The notes beneath the pieces are model-generated. The model did not search any database, was not told where the DNA came from, and saw only the letters and a list, made by a program, of their open reading frames with translations. Below are positions 59,341 through 64,000 of a stretch of 64,000 bases of DNA, one piece after another. How positions within the stretch are numbered: position 1 is the first letter of the stretch; each line of letters begins with the position of its first letter. Origin of the DNA: Coniferiporia sulphurascens (taxonomy: Eukaryota > Basidiomycota > Agaricomycetes > Hymenochaetales > Hymenochaetaceae); NCBI GenBank assembly GCA_002794785.1, contig NBBA01000018.1, forward strand, positions 868,001 through 932,000. The letters are read 5' to 3'. A program made the translations under genes and the position numbers.

Positions 59341-62300
59341 CCTTTCTGCGATCTTTTTCTTTAATTGTCATATCTGCCGTTACTCGATTTTTCTATCTTC
59401 CGCGATCTTCAGTCATTTGAGATCTGTCCGATTGAGGATTTCGCCATAGACTCGCCTTAAACTATCTCTTTTTCTATTTCCCACAACACACACCATCATT
59501 TTCTCCCCCGATTCCGTTACGCCCAGTCAATTAACCTGACCATATGTTCATTTTCCATCCAGCAAGTCTTAGTCCGCGAGAACAGCCCCATTTTGCCTTA
59601 TATTTATCTCTATCCCTTTTCATTAGTATTTTTTTTTGCCGACCGCGGGCTTGGTCCGTTAACCACCGACAATCGCCAACACCTTTGGTGGATGAAGAAC
59701 GGGAGAAGTTGATGGACGGGAGAAGGGAAAGGAGAAGTGCAAGGGGTCTGGGGAAGGGAGGGGGATTTTGAGCAAAAATGCTCGAGATATCGAAGTCTGT
59801 CAACCGAAGTGTACTGGTCGCCCAGTAAATAAACAGTGAGGGTGTATCACATATTATCGTTCTTTCTCTTTTATCCGCTTTTGCTCGTTTTCTGTTCGTT
59901 TCGTCTCCATTTCTTTTCTTTCTAGTTCGTATCACTTCCTATTTCGTTTTTACCTCCTGTCTTTGTTTTTGGTAGGCTACAAGACTTGCAAGCGGCGAAG
60001 ATATACAACTCATGTATAGCTCCTCTACGACTACTAATCAACCTCCAATCTGGAAATCAACCGACACTAAGTGAACGCACACCACCTCGGTGCACATTGC
60101 AAAAATGCGCCTACGTCCCTTCTGTAGATCCGCATGAGATGTCGCCATGCAGGCCTTTAGTCACGCACTCTGCTCGGCTGAATTAGAAGGGCGCTCTGCT
60201 GGCGGGTCGATCGAATACAGTGCAGGTAACCCAGTTTATATCCGCATCAGCTTCGCGTCCTTTCAGGCTGCCGAATTAGTGAGGAACCAGCCCGGTGCGA
60301 ATGACCGCGTGGAATAAAGCGTCCCATGAGATGAAGGGAACGGAAGAACGGTCCTGTACACAGGAAGACTCGGACGGCGATTCCGTTTGCGGCACGGTTC
60401 CATGTATAGATGTAAATGCGCGAATCTGTATGTACGCGGTCCCTTTGGACGCTCAGCTTCGCTTAGTATACATATGTCGATACATGTACATGTATATTCG
60501 TTGCAAGTGTACGGCATTCTTGCTTTGTGGGAGATTCGAGTCAGGAGCTCGGCGGTTTTGAAACGGAGGGACTTCTTGGAGAGGAGCAGTCAAGGAAGGG
60601 GGGGGGAGGAAAAGGAGGGGGGATTTTGAGGGGAGGAAAGCCGGTGGTAATGTCGGCAAATGATTCTTAAAGAAGAGAGCACGCGATTCAATGCGGGGTG
60701 AAGGGAGAACTTGGGGCTACCTAGCATCACGGTCTTGAGACGGACATCATTTAATGAACAGCGCGCAGAACCCCGCCGAATCATGCACGAAGCGTTATAA
60801 GCGTTATTGAAACAGAACGCAAGCACCAGCATACAGAATTTCACTGCTACAAGTTCTCGCTGTACTTCCTATCAATGTTTTTTTTTTCTTCACGTCGAAG
60901 TTCTCCAAAATTTCTCGAGTTCCCTGCAGCAGTGCCACGGGACTTCTCACATCTCAGCCTCGTCGGTAGAAGACTCACATTTCTGGATTGACGCCCACGC
61001 ATACCGTTCTTGCAGGTGAAGGAGATTCCGAGAGAGGTATAGCGCAGAAATTTCAAGCTGTGGGGCAAAAGAGGCCAAATCACGTCTTCTAAGGCGACGG
61101 TAGCAATTTGACGGGCCTTTTGAAGTATGATTAACTGAGATCAGTACAGTTGGAGTAGATTGTAATCCTACCGCCTTCGTAATGCAGATCCTTTTTCAGT
61201 GTCACAGTGCATCGGTGCAGTGCTTCGAAAACTCTTGGGAAAGCCCAAATAAGCGGATATCTGGAACAAGATCATAATCACAAAAAATACCGTGGGCGTG
61301 GTAACCTTCTCCCTATAAAATGTCACTGATATTTTAGATTGTCGTGTAGTCCCAGCGTAGGTTCTGCAAAGCAAGATAGTCTGAACACAAGGTGTACTCG
61401 ACTAAGTTCAATTTGAATGGAGTATGCCCGAGGTTTGAAACGTCGAAGGATTGGAAGTGTTTCCGCGGGTGTATCAGCTCATTGTCCTAGTATCGGGAAA
61501 ATGGAGCACATCCGGCATCGAAACCGCGGACGAACACATTCCTGTTATAAAAGGAAGAGGCATCCTGAGATGTTGCGTAACATTGAAACCATCTTAGTGG
61601 AAGCCCCAGCCAGACTTTCTGAAGCAGCTTCTCTTTGAAACCCGAGACAGCCTGTCGGACCTTCGTTGCCCACCTGCGAGTCATTTAAGGTCGTGCTTCA
61701 CGTCCTTGCCTCCAATTTCGTATCCACGATTGCACAAGATTTTTGAAGAAGCATGAGGAGCTCCCAATGCACACGGTAATTTTAGACATAGGAAATTCTT
61801 GGCATTTGGCGTGCGACCAGGGCTCGCGCGACGATTGTGGTACAGTGTTGAGCAAAGTGGCGGCGCTGTACGACGCACTTTGTGTATGCTCTTCCAGAGA
61901 AGGCAGCAGAAAGCGCACCTGTAAAAAAGCACAGTAGCGGTCTTAGCGATTATTGTAAGCCAAGTCGAAAGAAGAGACAACTACGAATTACTCACCCATA
62001 TGACAATCAAAAAGACCCCGTTGGGTAAGCTTTATAGAGTCGTCTTCTCAAACAAGTCTGTAGTTTGCTGCACAACCGTGTCAAAATGATTCTTTTTAGA
62101 TCATGTCCGATGTCTTGGTCCCAGACCAAGGGACCTAAAGCGCCCGGGCTCACGGCCACCGTACACGGAAAAGCACGGCGCGGACTTGCCGTACGGGACA
62201 ACTTTTACTTTGGATCCAAGAGGCCAATTAGATCTCGTGTGATAGGCCGAGTCACGGTGAGCAACCACAGTCATGTTACATGTAGCGTTCAAAGCCGTAA

Positions 62301-63194
62301 TTTTGAATCTCGAGGGTAGATGCGGTGTTGGTACGTTGCCCAATCATGCCTATAAATCGGTGACACAGGGACAAGGCAGGAATTCATATCATGTCGCGAG
62401 TCGTATGCATGCATAGTCTATCGTAACTTTTAAAGTTGGAAAACTTAGAAACTTTTCGACAGACTCAGACACGGGTCACGATATTACGTACAAAGGCAAT
62501 TTGTGACATACCGCCACTGCAGACCACAGACTTGTATTCGGTCAGGTGACTTCTGGACGTCTGAATCACGACCACCACCTGCGTAGGCAAGTTTTTGTTT
62601 TCTCTCCGTTTTTCGTTGGCAAAGATGCTTTAGTAAAAGGTTCGACTCTGGTCGACTGCTGTGCTCCGTCCAGATCTTGGGCTCCCTAAACTTCACGTCT
62701 GTCACTCTCTATGTTTCCTAGAGGTCCACGGAACATATCGTAAGGCCAGACGGACATTAGAGGCGACTCTTTTTCCAAATGGCCGGCTTACCTTCAAGGT
62801 TAAAGGTTGGCCGGCAAAGGCAGAGTCCGACATAGCCATTCCGATATTACGCACCTTGTTTGAGGTCGGAGTTATTGGTTATGGCTCGTTGACCAAGTCA
62901 AGCCTCGACAGACAAGCTCAACTCTGTCCGAGGCGGTCGCTTGCAGTGGTTTTCCTTTTGTTTCACCGGATATTATATCTTCGCGCGATTATGAGCGCGT
63001 GCGCAGGAGGACAATGCGTCACGCGCGTGGTGTTGTGCGTACAAAGGGTTTGCACAATCGGCGGCGGAGCGCTAGTCTGGCTGGAGATAGGAGAACAACA
63101 ATCCCGCTGGCTCGTATGCTAGCCTGAGCCAATTTTCTTCTTTTTATCACTCTTCTGGATTACCTCGTCTTGTTCTGACTACGTATACTTGCAG
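59341..63194. other. 3.9 kb gene-poor region
   Basis: Only short, overlapping frames without recognisable motifs occur (for example 59531-59935 minus, 61681-61980 minus, 62661-63122 plus). I see no TE protein motif and no strong repeat. The last few hundred bases probably include the promoter of the J-domain gene. Confidence 0.4.
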
Positions 63195-64000
63195 ATGCTT
63201 ACGGAGGCCGCTTTGGCCGTGTTGCGTGTGGGCGGTTGGTCGTATCTGCCAGATATTGCAACTCGACAGTTGCTCTCCGTATACCACCGCTTCATTCTCC
63301 CACGAGGAGCAACCGTCCCTAAACCTGGCACTCCTCGATGGCAGACACATTACCGCGTTGCCTTTGCATTAGCCGTTCTCGGATATCTCACCTACAATCT
63401 CGTTGAAGCTACTCGCCGCACTCCTCCCAATTTCTTCCAGATACTCGGCGTGGCACCAGAAGCTGATGCCACTGCTCTGAAGAACGCGTATCGAGCATTT
63501 GCAAAACGCTATCATCCCGATCGTGCAGGCCCCGCTAGTGAACCTATGTTTATTGCGATAAGAGATGCCTATGAGGCGTTGAAGGACCCTGTGAAACGAT
63601 TCGCGTATGAGAGGTTAGTAGTGGGTACCAGTTAGTTGCGGTTGCGACTTTAACGAGGTATGTACAGATTTGGTCCTGACGCGCTGAATTGGCGGGACTG
63701 CTCGAGTCCAAGGGAATTCATCCGGCGGGGTCTGATGCAATCGTCAGGTTTCTACATCCTTACAGGCGTTATCCTCATTTGCATGTCGGTTGTGGCGAAA
63801 CCCAGCCCCGTGGCCTTCGTAAGTTGCATAACCTTGCATTTACTCTATCTACAAGCTTATAAATCTTAGTGGCGCTACATCCTCTTTCTCGGCGTACTTG
63901 CAAGCGAACTATGTCTCATTATAAGGAACAATTCTGGGGTCCTAGGACTCATCTTTCCGGAAAGAGTCGCGTTCCAGCACGTCTTTTTACTGCATCAGAT
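63195..64000 (+). CDS. membrane-anchored J-domain (DnaJ/Hsp40) protein, 3' end outside window
   Basis: Cochaperone that would stimulate an Hsp70 at a membrane surface. The chosen ATG at 63195 (MLTEAALAVLRVGGWSYLPD) follows a TTGCAG, so it could instead be the start of an internal exon with an upstream start. A hydrophobic segment, VAFALAVLGYLTYNLVEA, precedes the J domain: NFFQILGVAPEADATALKNA, then KRYHPDR with the HPD signature, IRDAYEALKDPVKRFAYE. After an intron (about 63614-63667) come RFGPDALNWRDCSSPREF and a second membrane segment, GFYILTGVILICMSVVA. A further intron leads to WRYILFLGVLASELCLIIR, a probable third segment, before the window ends. A J domain flanked by membrane segments recalls endoplasmic reticulum J proteins of the Sec63 type, but the sequence is too short to decide and the organelle is not established. 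Confidence 0.88.

Overview
The window looks like nuclear DNA of a filamentous basidiomycete, probably Agaricomycetes. Genes are split by many short introns of about 50-70 bases with GT-AG (some GC-AG) ends and CTRAY-like branch points. Proteins match fungal families (SKP1, SWR1, KRI1, PKA catalytic subunit, Bud4/anillin, Zn2Cys6 factor, OPT transporter), and there is a tandem cytochrome P450 array. CDS coordinates are whole gene spans including introns, with exon joins inferred by eye. I saw no rRNA, convincing tRNA, CRISPR array or intact transposon.

Layout. 1-785 (-): SKP1, whose 3' end lies outside the window. 2276-12549 (-): head-to-tail P450 array with two apparently intact genes, one gene carrying a 2-base frameshift in its first exon, and one truncated relic. 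The three long copies share a promoter block and a conserved GC-AG intron. 13848-19352 (-): Bud4/anillin-like septation protein with a C-terminal PH domain. 19637-22111 (-): unrecognised gene with two helix-turn-helix-like exons. 22845-25387 (+): KRI1, convergent with SWR1 at 25716-31415 (-). 34297-35648 (+): PKA catalytic subunit. 36780-38148 (-): a paralogue of the unrecognised gene. 39004-40104 (+): peroxisomal-type carrier. 41904-42594 (+): Yippee-like protein. 48102-51761 (+): Zn2Cys6 transcription factor. 55911-59340 (+): OPT transporter with a long acidic N-terminal extension. 63195-64000 (+): membrane J-domain protein, cut by the window end.

The window mixes housekeeping genes (ubiquitin ligase adaptor, ribosome assembly, chromatin remodelling, cAMP signalling, septation, peroxisomal transport) with accessory sequence: the expanding and decaying P450 cluster, the two-member HTH-like family, and long gene-poor stretches at 42.6-48.1, 51.8-55.9 and 59.3-63.2 kb. 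The least explained items are the HTH-like family, a 144-base foldback at 32.1-32.2 kb and an inverted repeat at 54.3-54.5 kb.
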